DNA of 64,000 bases, taken from NCBI RefSeq assembly GCF_000313135.1, contig NW_004457538.1, forward strand, positions 460,124 through 524,123, in the 5' to 3' direction. Positions 9,276-19,909 of this stretch are shown piece by piece (position 1 is the stretch's first letter; every line of letters starts with the position of its first letter). Source of the stretch: Acanthamoeba castellanii str. Neff (Eukaryota; Discosea; Longamoebia; Acanthamoebidae). Position numbers and translations under genes: made by a program. The notes beneath the pieces were generated by a model that saw only the letters and a list, made by a program, of their open reading frames with translations, did not search any database and had not been told where the DNA came from.

Positions 9276-11179
9276 ATGCTGACGCATGGGAGAGCGCCAT
9301 CGCTCATTATCTGGGCGTCTTTTCTCCTCATCTCCTTCTTCACATCACATGCTCTCGGTAACCGCTCTCATCTTCTACCTTTACACCTACAACCATTTGG
9401 TGGAGGGGGGCTATCTTGTTGCTTCATTCCTAACTCAATCTTCTTTTTCTTCATATTCTTCTTCTACATCGCCCTCAGCCCAGAGCTGTAGAACTTGTGA
9501 TTTCCAGGCCGGCGTCCAGCAAGGGGCGCTCGATTTCCGGGGGTCGTCCCTCGACCAGAAGACATCGCTCGTCCTGAGCACCGAGACCTCGGCCACCATC
9601 AAGGCCTCTGACACGCCGCTCTCCTTCACCCTCGAGGCCTGGGTGTGGCCCGCGCAGGCCAATCTCCGCCGACCACAGCCCCTGTTCGCCCGCTACCCGC
9701 GCACCCAGCCCATCCAGGGCCACTCCCGCGCCGAGTTCCTGCTCCAGCTGCAGGCCAACGGCAATCTCAATCTCTTCTTCGGCGGCGGCTCGGCCAACAA
9801 GGACCGCCTGGCGCTCAATCTCGACTGCGGTTTCAACGTCGTGCCCGCCGGCCGCTGGACCCACGTCGCCCTGAGCGTGGCCACCACCCCGGGACTGGTC
9901 AACCCGCGCGAGGCCCGGGTCTACCTCAACGGTCACCTCGCCTGCGAGTGGCCCGGCACCGAGGCCGCCAACACCACCTTTGGCGGCACCCGGCAGATCA
10001 TGCACGACCAGCCCTTCGTCTTCTCGAAGTACGAGCTGGCCGACTGCGACGGCCCCGAGCGCCTGCAGACCTTCCACGGCCGCATGGACGAGCTGCGCGT
10101 GTGGGCCGGCGTGCGCACCCCGGCCGAGATCCTGGCCGCCTACGACGCCACCGACCTGTCGTCGACCACGACCACCACCCCCTACGCCGAGGCTCGCGCT
10201 AGTAGTCTGGTGGGCCTGTTCCACCTGGACCGCGAGTCAAGAGGCGAGGGGGAGGATGAGTCGTACGTGGCGCTCGATTCTTCCCCGACCGGCGCCAACG
10301 CCGCGTTCGAGGGCGAGATCGAGGGCCAGGCTCCGGTGTGGGTGCCCTCGTCGGCCCCTCTGGTGCTGCGAGTGGAGGCGACCAACTTCTTGCTGGCGCA
10401 CCTCACCCTCTTCATCTACTCGGCCCACCCGAACGACACGTTCGCGGCGCAGATCGACGTGTCGGCGCTCAACCCGATCGAGTCCATCTACCGCGACGGC
10501 GGCGCGGCCGTCCTGGTGAACCAGGGCAACGTCATCACCGTCGCCGAAGGCTCACAGTACGTTTTCTTGGCATTCTCCACATTTCTCACACCATATCAAC
10601 CATAGAGTGGCTACTATATATGAATGTAGGTTCCCTGTGGCCTATTTCCTGACCTCATCGCCGGTGAGTTACACTGCAACGGTGCGCTACCGTGCGGTGT
10701 CGTACGACGCGAGAGCTGAGAGTGCGCTGGTGGCTTCGGAGTGGGCCGAGATCGTGGTGCGGGTGGAGGTGACCGGGTGCGACGGCCAGGGCGGCGAGAT
10801 GGACTGGTGCGGCGTGTGCGAGGGGGACGGTCGGTGCGAGCCGTACGGGTGCGACGGCGAGGGCAGCCGACTCGACGTGTGCGGCGTGTGCGACGGCTAC
10901 GGCGAGTCGTGCCGGTGCTCGCTGGCCAACTGGCGCGGCTACGAGACCGAGGAGCTGGACAAGAGCGTGCTGTTCTACGACCTAGCTCACCTGAACGAGG
11001 CCATGGAGGCCATGAAGGGTGTGGTGGACGATGTCACCTCGCTCCTGCTGGAGAGCGACGACCGCCGGATCAGCTGCGCCAACGTGACCACGGCCCTGGC
11101 CAACGTCAAGCGGCTCCAGGCCAAGACCTACATCTACAACACCCTCTTCCTCGAGCCCTTCCTGGAGCTGCTCAGCTAA
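9276..11179 (+). CDS. secreted LamG/concanavalin-like protein with CGVC cysteine repeats
   Basis: Three exons: 9276-9357, 9479-10556, 10630-11179. The start is the ATG whose product is a signal peptide (SLIIWASFLLISFFTSHALA); the longer frame open through 9358-9478 is rejected because that stretch is a pyrimidine-rich intron ending CCCTCAG. The mature protein has a laminin-G-like jellyroll (SFTLEAWVWP ... GRWTHVALSV ... ARVYLNGHLACEW ... GRMDELRVWAGVRTPAEI), a second beta-rich segment, then two Cys-rich motifs (DWCGVCEGDGRC and DVCGVCDGYGESC), and a helical C-terminus. LamG-type folds of this kind bind glycans or other surface ligands; an extracellular or wall role is inferred. Half of the gene is duplicated and broken at 13113-14225. 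Confidence 0.82.
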
Positions 11180-11189
11180 AACCATCAAC

Positions 11190-11995
11190 AACAGGACAGT
11201 AGAAGAAATAGCAGTGAGAGATTGAGGCAAATGTTATGTGGTGAAGGTACACCTGCTTTTAATTAGGAAAGACAAATATACATACTGATTGAGGGTTGAG
11301 TGCTCCACTGGAACCTTTTTCCAGTTCACCATTTCCTGTGAATAGTGCAACAAGTTAGCAACTAGTGTGCACCTTGTGAACTTTTTGATTTAGTGGCACC
11401 ATTCATGGGAGTATGTGGCACACCTTCACCTTGACACTGCACTCTGCCTCACTTCTGGAGGGTGGTGGTTTGTTTGGAGCCAGTCTTCAAGGGCCTTGAC
11501 AAAGACAGCCTGCATCTTCCTTAACTTGTTGCTGGCATTGCCCAAGGGAACCCTGTAGAAGAGTTTGTGCTGGCCTGGCCTGTGGTAACCCTCTTGCTAG
11601 ACCTGCCACCAAACACATTCTGCCAGCCATCCTAGCTCAGTAGCCCCGTTTGGCTAGCTCCTTTTGACACCCAAGCAAAGCCAGCTGCCATATTGTTATC
11701 ACACAATATCATGATGCAACATTGAGCAGAGGCATGCCACATGAGCAGACCAAAGTACTTCCAGACCTGGTTGGTGACAACCACCTTGGCCTTGGCAAAT
11801 CAAAAGTAAATTTTTAAAAATGCAAAAAGCATTAAATAAATAAATTGCATAATAAAACAGTGCCTTTAAATCTTTGCTTTTATCCAACATGGTCCTACCC
11901 AACATACACAGTGTAGGTGGATGATTGATCATGTACATCCATGTGCTTCCAGGCATTTGACCAAAGGCACGACCAGCCCATACTGCCCAAAAACG
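11190..11995. pseudogene. CpG-poor block, decayed relative of 41.0-41.3 kb
   Basis: No open gene. From about 11720 to 11950 it aligns with the CpG-rich stretch 41000-41250 on the same strand; nearly every CG of that relative appears here as TG or CA (for example ATGATTGATCATGTACATCC at 11921 against ACGATTGATCGCGCGCACCC at 41211). The same block recurs at 14230-14880, downstream of the broken LamG copy. Confidence 0.62.
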
Positions 11996-12401
11996 AAAAC
12001 AATGTTAGGTGACTTTTATTTTTCAGCGGCGACGACAACGACAGCGATGACGTGCCTGCGTGGATAGTGCGGACCGACAGTCGCGGGGGTCGCGTGGTGT
12101 TTTTGTTTGATGGCGACGCAGGGCCGACCGCATAATCGGACGCGCTCCATCCATCTGGCGACTGGGGCTATCAAACAACCGGGCTGCGTTCTTGACGGTG
12201 CGCGGACTTTTCCTCGGCGATGGTGCGCATGAACTTGCTAGGGTCCGATGGGAGTGACGGTGATGAGGACGGTGGCGCATTCCGTTCTCGGTGGGTGGAT
12301 GACGTGCTGCGGCTTTAGTGCGTACCACACAATCGAGAAAAAGGGTTGCGTGTTTTGTGGTGGTGTCGGCGGCGGTGGCGAAGACGTGCCCACCCTGAAT
12401 T

Positions 12402-12433
12402 NNNNNNNNNNNNNNNNNNNNNNNNNNNNNNNN
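12402..12433. other. assembly gap (32 N)
   Basis: Run of N; true length unknown. It truncates the adjacent WD40 fragment. Confidence 0.99.
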
Positions 12434-12885
12434 GTGGTGACGATGCGGCCGCGGCAGGGGGAGACGGCGGCGTGGGTGACCTTCACCCGGCGCGTAGCGT
12501 GGTGCGAACGATCGAGCAGGCGCCAGACGTGGTCGGGGTGGTGGTCCCAGAGGGCCACCTCGCCGGCCTCGGACGCGGTGAAGATGAAGTCGTCGGTCTT
12601 GAGCATGCAGGTTACGATGTCGCCGTGGGGGCGAAAGAACCTCACGCGCTCGCGCCGATCAATGTCCCACCGCACGATGTTGCAGCCGAGCGGCACGTCG
12701 ACGTAGGTAGTGCCCAGGCGAGGGTCTTCTTGAGCAAGACTCTTGCTGCTACTCGCTAGAGTCGAAGGCCAGCACGAGCAGTAGCGCGCAGTGCCAACGC
12801 CAAATGAATTGACGATGCGCAAATCATGTGCCAGTTGATGTTCCTCATCCATTTGGTGGTCAAGACCTTCACAAGAGCGTACCAA
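12434..12885 (-). CDS. WD40-repeat protein fragment (partial, cut by gap)
   Basis: The minus strand reads LGCNIVRWDIDRRERVRFF, then HGDIVTCMLKTDDFIFTASE, then AGEVALWDHHPDHVWRLL, the GH...WD spacing of WD40 beta-propeller blades, about one and a half blades. The frame runs into the gap at 12433, so the C-terminal part is missing. The N-terminal limit is unclear: the frame opens at 12885 but residues before about 12765 do not look like a domain. It may be a complete gene partly lost to the gap or a transposed fragment, as the surrounding sequence is duplicated and decayed. WD40 domains are protein-binding scaffolds; no specific role can be given. Confidence 0.5.
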
Positions 12886-13112
12886 GTAAGAAAAAAATTA
12901 CCCCTTCAAATTCATGCCTTCATCTTTTGCTTTGTGTGCGGTTGTTTTGGTGAAGTCTTTGGCGGGAAATGATTATTGAAATGATTACCATTTTGAAACC
13001 TCAATTTGAAAACACTCTCAATTGCAGCCACCACATTGAGCATGGCCACCACACTCTTGTGCATGATGCTGGTGGTCCACTCCTTCTGCAGAGACATGAT
13101 GTTGCGCCTGTA

Positions 13113-14225
13113 GACCTTCCACGGCCGCATGGACGAGCTGCGCGTGTGGGCCGGCGTGCGCACCCCGGCCGAGATGCTGGCGGGCTACGACACCACCGAC
13201 CTGTCGTCGACCACGACCACCACCCCCTACGCCGAGGCTCGCGCCAGTAGTCTGGTGGGCCTGTTCCACCTGGACCGCGAGTCTAGAGGCGAGGGGGAGG
13301 ATGAGTCGTACGTGGCGCTCGATTCTTCCCCGACCGGCGCCAACGCCGCGTTCGAGGGCGAGATCGAGGGCCAGGCGCCGGTGTGGGTGCCTCTCGTCGG
13401 CCCCTCTGGTGCTGCGAGTGGAGGCGACCAACTTCTTGCTGGCGCACCTCACCCTCTTCATCTACTCGGCCCACCCGAACGACACGTTCGCGGCGCAGAT
13501 CGACGTGTCGGCGCTCAACCCGACCGAGCCCATCTACCGCGACGGCGGCGCGGCCGTCCTGGTGAACCAGGGCAACGTCATCACCGTCGCCGAAGGCTCA
13601 CAGTACGTTTTCTTGGCATTCTCCACATTCCTCACACCATACTCAACCAGATAGTGGCTAATATATATGAATATAGATTCTTTGTGGCCTATTTCCTGAC
13701 CACATCGCCGGTGAGTTACACTGCAACGGTGCGCTACCGTGCGGTGTCGTACGACGCGAGAGCTGAGAGTGCGCTGGTGGCTTCGGAGTGGGCCGAGATC
13801 GTGGTGCGGGTGGGGGTGACCGGGTGCGACGGCCAGGGTGGCGAGATGGACTGGTGCGGCGTGTGCGAGGGCGATCGGTGCGAGCCGTACGGGTGCGACG
13901 GCGAGGGCAGCCTACTCGACGTGTGCGGCGTGTGCGACGGTTACGGCGAGTCGTGCCGGTTCTCGCTGGCCAACTGGCGCGGCTACGAGACCGAGGAGCT
14001 GGACAAGAGCGTGCTGTTCTACGACCTAGCTCACTTGAACGAGGCCATGGAGGCCATGAAGTGCGTGGTGGACGATGTCACCTCGCCCCTGCTGGAGAGC
14101 GACGAGCGCCGGATCAGCTGCGCCAACGTGACCACGGCCCTGGCCAACGTCAAGCGGCTCCAGGCCAAGACCTACATCTACAACACTCTCTTCCTCTAGC
14201 CCTTCCTGGAGCTGCTCAGCTAAAA
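13113..14225 (+). pseudogene. broken duplicate of the LamG-like gene (3' half)
   Basis: From 13113 the sequence copies 10070-11179 of the LamG-like gene almost base for base, including the intron with its GTACG donor. It has no signal peptide or jellyroll start, a frame change near 13390 (the parental GTGCCCTCGTCGG reads GTGCCTCTCGTCGG), a 3-base loss in the first Cys motif, and a nonsense change at 14197 (CTCGAG to CTCTAG) eight codons before the parental stop. The 3' flank is also duplicated (11180 onward against 14220 onward), so this is a segmental duplication rather than a retrocopy. Confidence 0.85.
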
Positions 14226-16080
14226 CCATCAACAACAGGACAGTAGAAGAAATAGCAGAGAGAGATTGAGGCAAATCTGTGGTGAAGGCACGTATGTCAT
14301 GGACCTGCTTTTAATTAGGAAAGACAAATATACATACTGATTGAGGGTTGAGTTGCTCCACAAGCAGGTGGAACCTTTTTCCAGTTCACCATTCCCTGTG
14401 AAAAGTTGTGTGCCACATACTCCCATGAATGGTTCCACTAAATGAAAAAGTTCACAAGGTGTCCAAACACATTCTGCCAGCCATCCTAGCTCAGTAGCCC
14501 CATGGTTGGCTAGCTCCTTTTGTCACCCAAGCAGGCCAGCTGCCATGATTGTTATCACACAATACCATATGCAACATTGAGCAGAGGCATGTCACATGAG
14601 CAGACCAAAGTACTTCCAGACCTGGTTGGTGACAACCACCTTGGCCTTGGCAAATTAAAAGTAAATTTAAAAAAATGCAATAAGGAATCAATAAATAATG
14701 CATAATAAAACAGTGCCTTTAATTCTTTGCTTTATCCAACATGGTCCTACCCAACAGACACAGTGTAGGTGGATGATTGATCATGCACATCCATGTGCTT
14801 CCAGGCATTTGACCACAAAGGCATGACCAGCCAATACTGCACCAAAGTGTGAGGCTTGCCCAAAAACGAAAACAATGTTTTCAAATCATCAGCGATGGCA
14901 ACTCAGGGCCGACCACATAATCGGACGCTCTCCATCCATCTGGCGAAGGTGCTATCAAACATCCGGGCTGCGTTCTGTTCTTGGCGGTGCGCGGACTGTA
15001 TAATCGGCGATGGTGCGCATGAACTTGCTAGGGTCCGATGGGAGTGACGGTGATGAGGACTGTGGCGCATTCCGTTCTCGGTGGGTGGATGACGTGCTGC
15101 GTGGATAGTGCGTACCACACAATCGAGAAAAAGGGTTGCGTGTTTTGAATTTGCGGTGGTGTCGGCGGCGGTGGCGACGACGTACCGCGTGGATAGTGCG
15201 CGGGCCTCGTTCCGTTTGCGGCTTCGTTCCGTTTTTTCGTTGTCCGTCGCGTGGGCAATCGGTGGGTGTGTTTCGATTTTATGCAACACCACCAGGAGCA
15301 GTGACGCGAAGGGGTCACACGTCCGCCAGGAGGACGATTAAGGGCCGTTGATGTGGATGGACGCGAGTGCGTGCGTGCGTGGAGGCATCGGGTGGGCCGC
15401 GGTGGGTGGGCGTCCGCTGCGCATGGCCGAGTTGGACTTAGGACATGGTGGCGTCTGTAAAACGGGCATCGGCTGTTCCGGTCTGCGGGCCATGTGGGGA
15501 GGACCAACAAAGGGTGATGACGGTGACAGCGTCCTTCGTCGCGGTGGATAACGCCGACGGCCCACACAATCTTGAAAGTGGACCCCCTCCCTCCGCTTCT
15601 GTGTTGTGTTGTTGGCGTGCGTGCCCACCCTGAATTTTCGGTTGGTCGGCTTACATGCATCGGTCCTACGCGCTTCACGACGGCGTCGGCCTGTCGTCGG
15701 CCCGCCCCTTTACCCTAACCCGAAAGGATCATCATCATGGACGACCAACCCTAAAACCCTAAAGGAAGTTCCTACGATGGAAGTGACGGTGATGAGGACG
15801 ACTGAAAAAACAACTGGCGAGTGGTGCCCGATGACGGTGACGGTGATGCGGCGAACGTCATCGGTCTTGCGCTTCTTCAGTCCACCACGCTTCCTCTTCC
15901 ATGGCGCAAATTAAGGGTCTTCCTTTTTTAGCAGATGTATACTATATAAGTCAACGAGGTGCAATGAGGTCCATCGTGTCCGGATTTATTTGGAACTTAA
16001 CTCCGGAAATGCTGCTGCATGCACGCTGTGCTGAGGCCAAGAAGGGAGCTGCAGGGGGGGGAGGGAAGGTGGTGGACTTC
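14226..16080. other. decayed duplicated flank, no gene seen
   Basis: 14226-14880 repeats the CpG-poor block of 11190-11995. 14880-15170 repeats 12110-12370. 15170-15900 has short Arg/His-rich frames only and a few telomere-like CCCTAA units (15708-15765). Nothing convincing is encoded. Confidence 0.5.
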
Positions 16081-16506
16081 TTAGAGCTGGGACTCGATCT
16101 TGTTGCCGGTCTGGTTGACGTTGACCCAGGGCTTCTCCTGGTGGATGGTGACCAAGAGCACTCCCTCGGGGAAGGAGGTCTCGCCGGGGCAGTAGGCAGG
16201 ACCCTCGTTGGTGACGACGAACTTGATCTTCTTGGCCGTGATCTTCTCGACGAAGGCCTCCTTGTACATCTCGTCCTTCTTGCACAGCTTGATGATGTTG
16301 TCCACCAGGCCAGTCAGAGTCTGGTTGATCACCCTGCCGACGAGGTTGCCGTCGTTCTTCAGAGCCTCGTGGATGGCCGCTCCATCGGCCTCGAAGGTCC
16401 AGCCGGTGGTGCCGGTGGCAGCCTCCAGCTTCTTGATGGCTTCGGCGTTCTGGGGCTCGGCATCCTTGAGGCTCTTCCTGGCGGTGAGGGGCAGTTGGGC
16501 GGCCAT
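16081..16506 (-). CDS. 141-residue intronless protein, tandem copy 1
   Basis: An uninterrupted frame from ATG (in ACCAATGGCC) to TAA encodes a small, soluble, mixed alpha/beta protein (KSLKDAEPQNAEAIKKLEAA ... GWTFEADGAAIHEALKNDG ... LVDNIIKLCKKDEMYKEAFV). There is no signal peptide or membrane segment and I recognise no family. Two nearly identical copies follow at 17399-17824 and 19274-19699 on the same strand. Being intronless, in three copies and each with a TATA box in a gene-rich intron-dense genome suggests strong or stage-specific expression (inference). This copy has Asn in VVTNEG where the other two have Ser. Confidence 0.82.
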   Translation of the reverse strand: MAAQLPLTARKSLKDAEPQNAEAIKKLEAATGTTGWTFEADGAAIHEALKNDGNLVGRVINQTLTGLVDNIIKLCKKDEMYKEAFVEKITAKKIKFVVTNEGPAYCPGETSFPEGVLLVTIHQEKPWVNVNQTGNKIESQL

Positions 16507-16574
16507 TGGTGAGGTGGTGGTGTTGGTCGTGGTGGTGGTGGTGGGTGATGGTGGTGACTGTCCAGGCGGCGACC

Positions 16575-16582
16575 TTTTTATA
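16575..16582 (-). promoter_or_regulatory. TATA box of copy 1
   Basis: TATAAAAA on the minus strand about 70 bp upstream of the ATG, in the conserved context CCACATATAAAAAGGTCGCC shared with copy 2 and, with one A fewer, copy 3. Confidence 0.7.
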
Positions 16583-16589
16583 TGTGGCA

Positions 16590-17395
16590 GGCCAGGGTGG
16601 ACTTCACTTAACCCTGAACCACCAACACTGCCAGGAGAATAGAATCCTATTCCTGACAGGATATTTTTCTTGTTGGCTACTTTATCCCCTGAAACCAAAT
16701 TTCTCCGGTGCCTTTTTTCACTTCAGTCCACCCAGCCCGCCACTCAAAAGGAGAATTAGGAAAGGTTGGGTCAAGCATCGAGCGTCGGCGTGTGGGCGTC
16801 TGGCCGTCGTCGCCACTGAGTGTCTGCGCGGGTGAGCGCACGCAACCGAGCGCTTATGCCACCGCCTACTCAACGCCAACGCCAGCGGGGCAGGCTCCGC
16901 GCTAACGTAGCTTCGCGCTATGCGAGCGACCGGGAGCGCCTACGCCGCCAAGTCGACCCCGTGTTCTGGTCGTCGTCTTTGCCTGCGCTGCTGCTGCTGC
17001 TGCTCTCGCTGTCGTCATCACCGTTGCTGCTGCAGCTGCTCGCGCTCTCGCTGTCGGCCGCGGGCGTCTGCGCCTATGCTGCCCTCCAACATGCAACAAG
17101 ACACGACAGCGCCGGGCTTGGCGGCAGCAGCAACGAAGACAGAGACATTGGCGCGCAGGCTGCGCAGTCAACCCGGACCCGCGCCCTCGTGCGCCACTAG
17201 TCGCTCGCTGTCGCGCAATCAGCCGAGCACGGGCCACCACAGTGTCTCGTGTCCACAACGAGGTCCATCATTTTATAAAGGGGTGTCCGGATTTATTGGC
17301 CTATATTGAACTTAACTCCTGATTTCTGCTGCTGCTTGCGCGCTGTGTGCTGAGGGCAAGAAGGGAGCGGCAGGGGGGGAGGGAAGGTGGTGGAC
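16590..17395. repeat. spacer unit 1 between the 141-residue genes
   Basis: Repeats, at high identity, in the spacer after copy 2 (for example CTTTATCCCCTGAAACC at 16679 and 17970) and its far end reappears before copy 3 (19080-19270). It contains CTG-rich Leu/Ser frames but no convincing gene. It holds the promoter of copy 1 and the 3' flank of copy 2. Confidence 0.6.
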
Positions 17396-17398
17396 TTC

Positions 17399-17824
17399 TT
17401 AGAGCTGGGACTCGATCTTGTTGCCGGTCTGGTTGACGTTGACCCAGGGCTTCTCCTGGTGGATGGTCACCAGGAGAACTCCCTCGGGGAAGGAGGTCTC
17501 GCCGGGGTAGTAGGCAGGACCCTCGCTGGTGACGACGAACTTGATCTTCTTGGCCGTGATCTTCTCGACGAAGGCCTCCTTGTACATCTCGTCCTTCTTG
17601 CACAGCTTGATGATGTTGTCCACCAGGCCAGTCAGAGTCTGGTTGATCACCCTGCCGACGAGGTTGCCATCGTTCTTCAGGGCCTCGTGGATGGCCGCTC
17701 CGTCGGCCTCGAAGGTCCAGCCGGTGGTGCCGGTGGCAGCCTCCAGCTTCTTGATGGCTTCGGCGTTCTGGGGCTCGGCATCCTTGAGGCTCTTCCTGGC
17801 GGTGAGGGGCAGTTGGGCGGCCAT
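17399..17824 (-). CDS. 141-residue intronless protein, tandem copy 2
   Basis: Same length and almost the same sequence as copies 1 and 3. The visible private change is Tyr for Cys in GPAYYPGETSFPEG. Start and stop sit at the same places, with a TATA box at 17884-17891. Function unknown; see copy 1 for the description of the protein. Confidence 0.82.
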   Translation of the reverse strand: MAAQLPLTARKSLKDAEPQNAEAIKKLEAATGTTGWTFEADGAAIHEALKNDGNLVGRVINQTLTGLVDNIIKLCKKDEMYKEAFVEKITAKKIKFVVTSEGPAYYPGETSFPEGVLLVTIHQEKPWVNVNQTGNKIESQL

Positions 17825-17883
17825 TGGTGAGGTGGTGTTGTTGGTGGTGGTGGGTGATGGTGGTGACTGTCCGGGTGGTGACC

Positions 17884-17891
17884 TTTTTATA
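17884..17891 (-). promoter_or_regulatory. TATA box of copy 2
   Basis: TATAAAAA on the minus strand about 60 bp upstream of the ATG, in the same context as copy 1. Confidence 0.7.
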
Positions 17892-17929
17892 TGTGGCAGG
17901 CTGGGGCGAGGACTTCACTGAATCCACCA

Positions 17930-19265
17930 CAAGGAGTCTATTCCTGGAGAGCATTTTTCTTGTTGGTTACTTTATCCCCTGAAACCAAATTTCTCCGGTG
18001 CCTTTTTTCACTTCAGTCCACCCAGCCCGCCACTCAAAAGGAGAATTAGGAAAGGTTGGGTCAAGCATCGAGCGTCGGCGTGTGGGCGTCTGGCCGTCGT
18101 CGCCGCTGAGTGTCTGCGCGGGTGAGCGCATGCAACCGAGCGTGAGCGCGAGCGCTTATGCCGCCGCCTACTCGACGCCGACGCCAGCGGGGCAGGCTCC
18201 GCGCTAACGTAGCTTCGCGCTATGCGAGCGACCGGGAGCGCCTACGCCGCCAAGTCGACCCCGTGTTCTGGTCGTCGTCTTTGCCTGCACTGCTGCTGCT
18301 GCTGCTGCTCTCGCTGTCGTCATCATCGCCGTTGCTGCTGCAGCTGCTCGCGCTCTCGCTGTCGGCGAGAGGCTGCAGCGGTTCTTGGCGCCGGAGGTCG
18401 GTGCGCCCAGGCGAGACGCGGGGAGCGGCGGTGGGGTGGCGATGTAACGTCTGCGCGAGCAGGATAGGGAGGCGGTGGTGCTGGCGGTCGAAGCTGGGCG
18501 CATGCCTGGTCTGCGGGCAGAGGCGACGGGGGCCGGGGTCGGGCCGCGTTCGAGGCTGGGGGGCAAGTTTTGCTGGTGTGCGTTTTTCGTTTTGAACCAG
18601 CCACACCGAAACCAGAAAGAGCAGCGCGGAATTGGGACCGAGAACTTCGCCAGCCCAAGGCGCGCGACATCGGCGGCCATGCCGGCTCGTCGTCGTCATC
18701 GTCGCTCGTTGTCACCACCGCGAGGGTGTTGGGTGTTGCGTCGTTGGCTGTTGGGCGCTGGCCATCGTCGGTGAGGTTCACCCGCGTCGGCGTCAGCCCT
18801 TCTCTGCGCGCCGACGCCAAGCGCTGATGCGGAGAGAAGGCGACCATGCACGCGCGCGCGCGCCTGCTGCTGGAGACATCGCGGCGGCCGACCGGCCATC
18901 CCCCAGGCTTGTGCGCAGTTGCAAACGTTGCCTGGCGTTTCGCGCTGCGGCTTGCTCGCTCTGCATGGCGCGTCTCTATTTCGCTTTTTGGGATTCGCAG
19001 CGACGCAGACAGCAACACCACGCCAGCAACGAAGACAGAGACGCAGTCAACCCGTACCCGCGCCCTCGTGCGCCGCTAGTCGCTCGCTGTCGCGCAATCA
19101 GCCGAGCACAGGCCACCGCAGTGTCTCGCGTCCGCAACGAGGTCCATCATTTTATAAAGGGGTGTCCGGATTTATTGGCCGAAATTGAACTTAACTCCTG
19201 ATATATGCTGCTGCTTGCGCGCTGTGTGCTGAGGGCAAGAAGGGAGCTGCAGGGGGGGGAGGTGG
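17930..19265. repeat. spacer unit 2 between the 141-residue genes
   Basis: Its ends match spacer unit 1; the middle (about 18380-18990) is extra, with Arg/Ala-rich frames on both strands and no recognisable domain. The extra stretch may hide a small gene but none is supported. Confidence 0.5.
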
Positions 19266-19273
19266 TGGACTTC

Positions 19274-19699
19274 TTAGAGCTGGGACTCGATCTTGTTGCC
19301 GGTCTGGTTGACGTTGACCCAGGGCTTCTCCTGGTGGATGGTCACCAGGAGCACTCCCTCGGGGAAGGAGGTCTCGCCGGGACAGTAGGCAGGACCCTCG
19401 CTGGTGACGACGAACTTGATCTTCTTGGCCGTGATCTTCTCGACGAAGGCCTCCTTGTACATCTCGTCCTTCTTGCACAGCTTGATGATGTTGTCCACCA
19501 GGCCGGACAGAGTCTGGTTGATCACCCTGCCGACGAGGTTGCCGTCGTTCTTCAGAGCCTCGTGGATGGCCGCTCCGTCGGCCTCGAAGGTCCAGCCGGT
19601 GGTGCCGGTGGCAGCCTCCAGCTTCTTGATGGCTTCGGCGTTCTGGGGCTCGGCATCCTTGAGGCTCTTCCTGGCGGTGAGGGGCAGTTGGCTGGCCAT
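19274..19699 (-). CDS. 141-residue intronless protein, tandem copy 3
   Basis: Third copy, with private changes Ala to Ser at residue 3 (MASQL) and Thr to Ser in QTLSGLVDN. The frame is open upstream to 19798, but the extra residues would be Thr/Pro-rich leader translated from the promoter, so the ATG equivalent to the other copies was kept. TATA box at 19765-19771. Confidence 0.82.
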   Translation of the reverse strand: MASQLPLTARKSLKDAEPQNAEAIKKLEAATGTTGWTFEADGAAIHEALKNDGNLVGRVINQTLSGLVDNIIKLCKKDEMYKEAFVEKITAKKIKFVVTSEGPAYCPGETSFPEGVLLVTIHQEKPWVNVNQTGNKIESQL

Positions 19700-19764
19700 T
19701 GGCGAGGTGGTGTTGTTGTTGGTCGTGGTGGTGGGTGATGGTGGTGACTGTCCGGGCGGCGACC

Positions 19765-19771
19765 TTTTATA
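19765..19771 (-). promoter_or_regulatory. TATA box of copy 3
   Basis: TATAAAA on the minus strand about 66 bp upstream of the ATG, in the same GACCTTTTATATGTGG context (plus strand) as copies 1 and 2. Confidence 0.68.
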
Positions 19772-19909
19772 TGTGGCAGGCTGGGGGGTGGACTTCACTT
19801 AACCTGAACCACCAACACTGCCGGGAGAATAGAATCCTATTCCTGACAGGAAATTTTTCTTATTGGCTACTTTATCCTGAAACCACCCCACATTTCTCCG
19901 GTACCTGCT

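Noticed and set aside
9286..9478. Longer in-frame start of the LamG-like protein through 9358-9478
   Set aside because: That stretch is a pyrimidine-rich intron between GTAACC and CCCTCAG; the other frame before it gives a proper signal peptide.
9475..10224. 249-residue minus-strand ORF opposite the LamG exon
   Set aside because: Shadow frame of a GC-rich exon; the plus strand has signal peptide, domain motifs and splice sites.
15700..15770. Telomere-like CCCTAA units
   Set aside because: Only three or four irregular units inside ordinary sequence; too few for a telomere relic.
16081..16506. SCP2/sterol-carrier identity for the 141-residue triplet
   Set aside because: Size is right but none of the SCP2 motifs can be found; left as unknown.
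18380..18990. Plus-strand Arg/Ala-rich frames between copies 2 and 3 of the 141-residue genes
   Set aside because: All frames are open because the DNA is GC-rich; no domain, splice support or start context.
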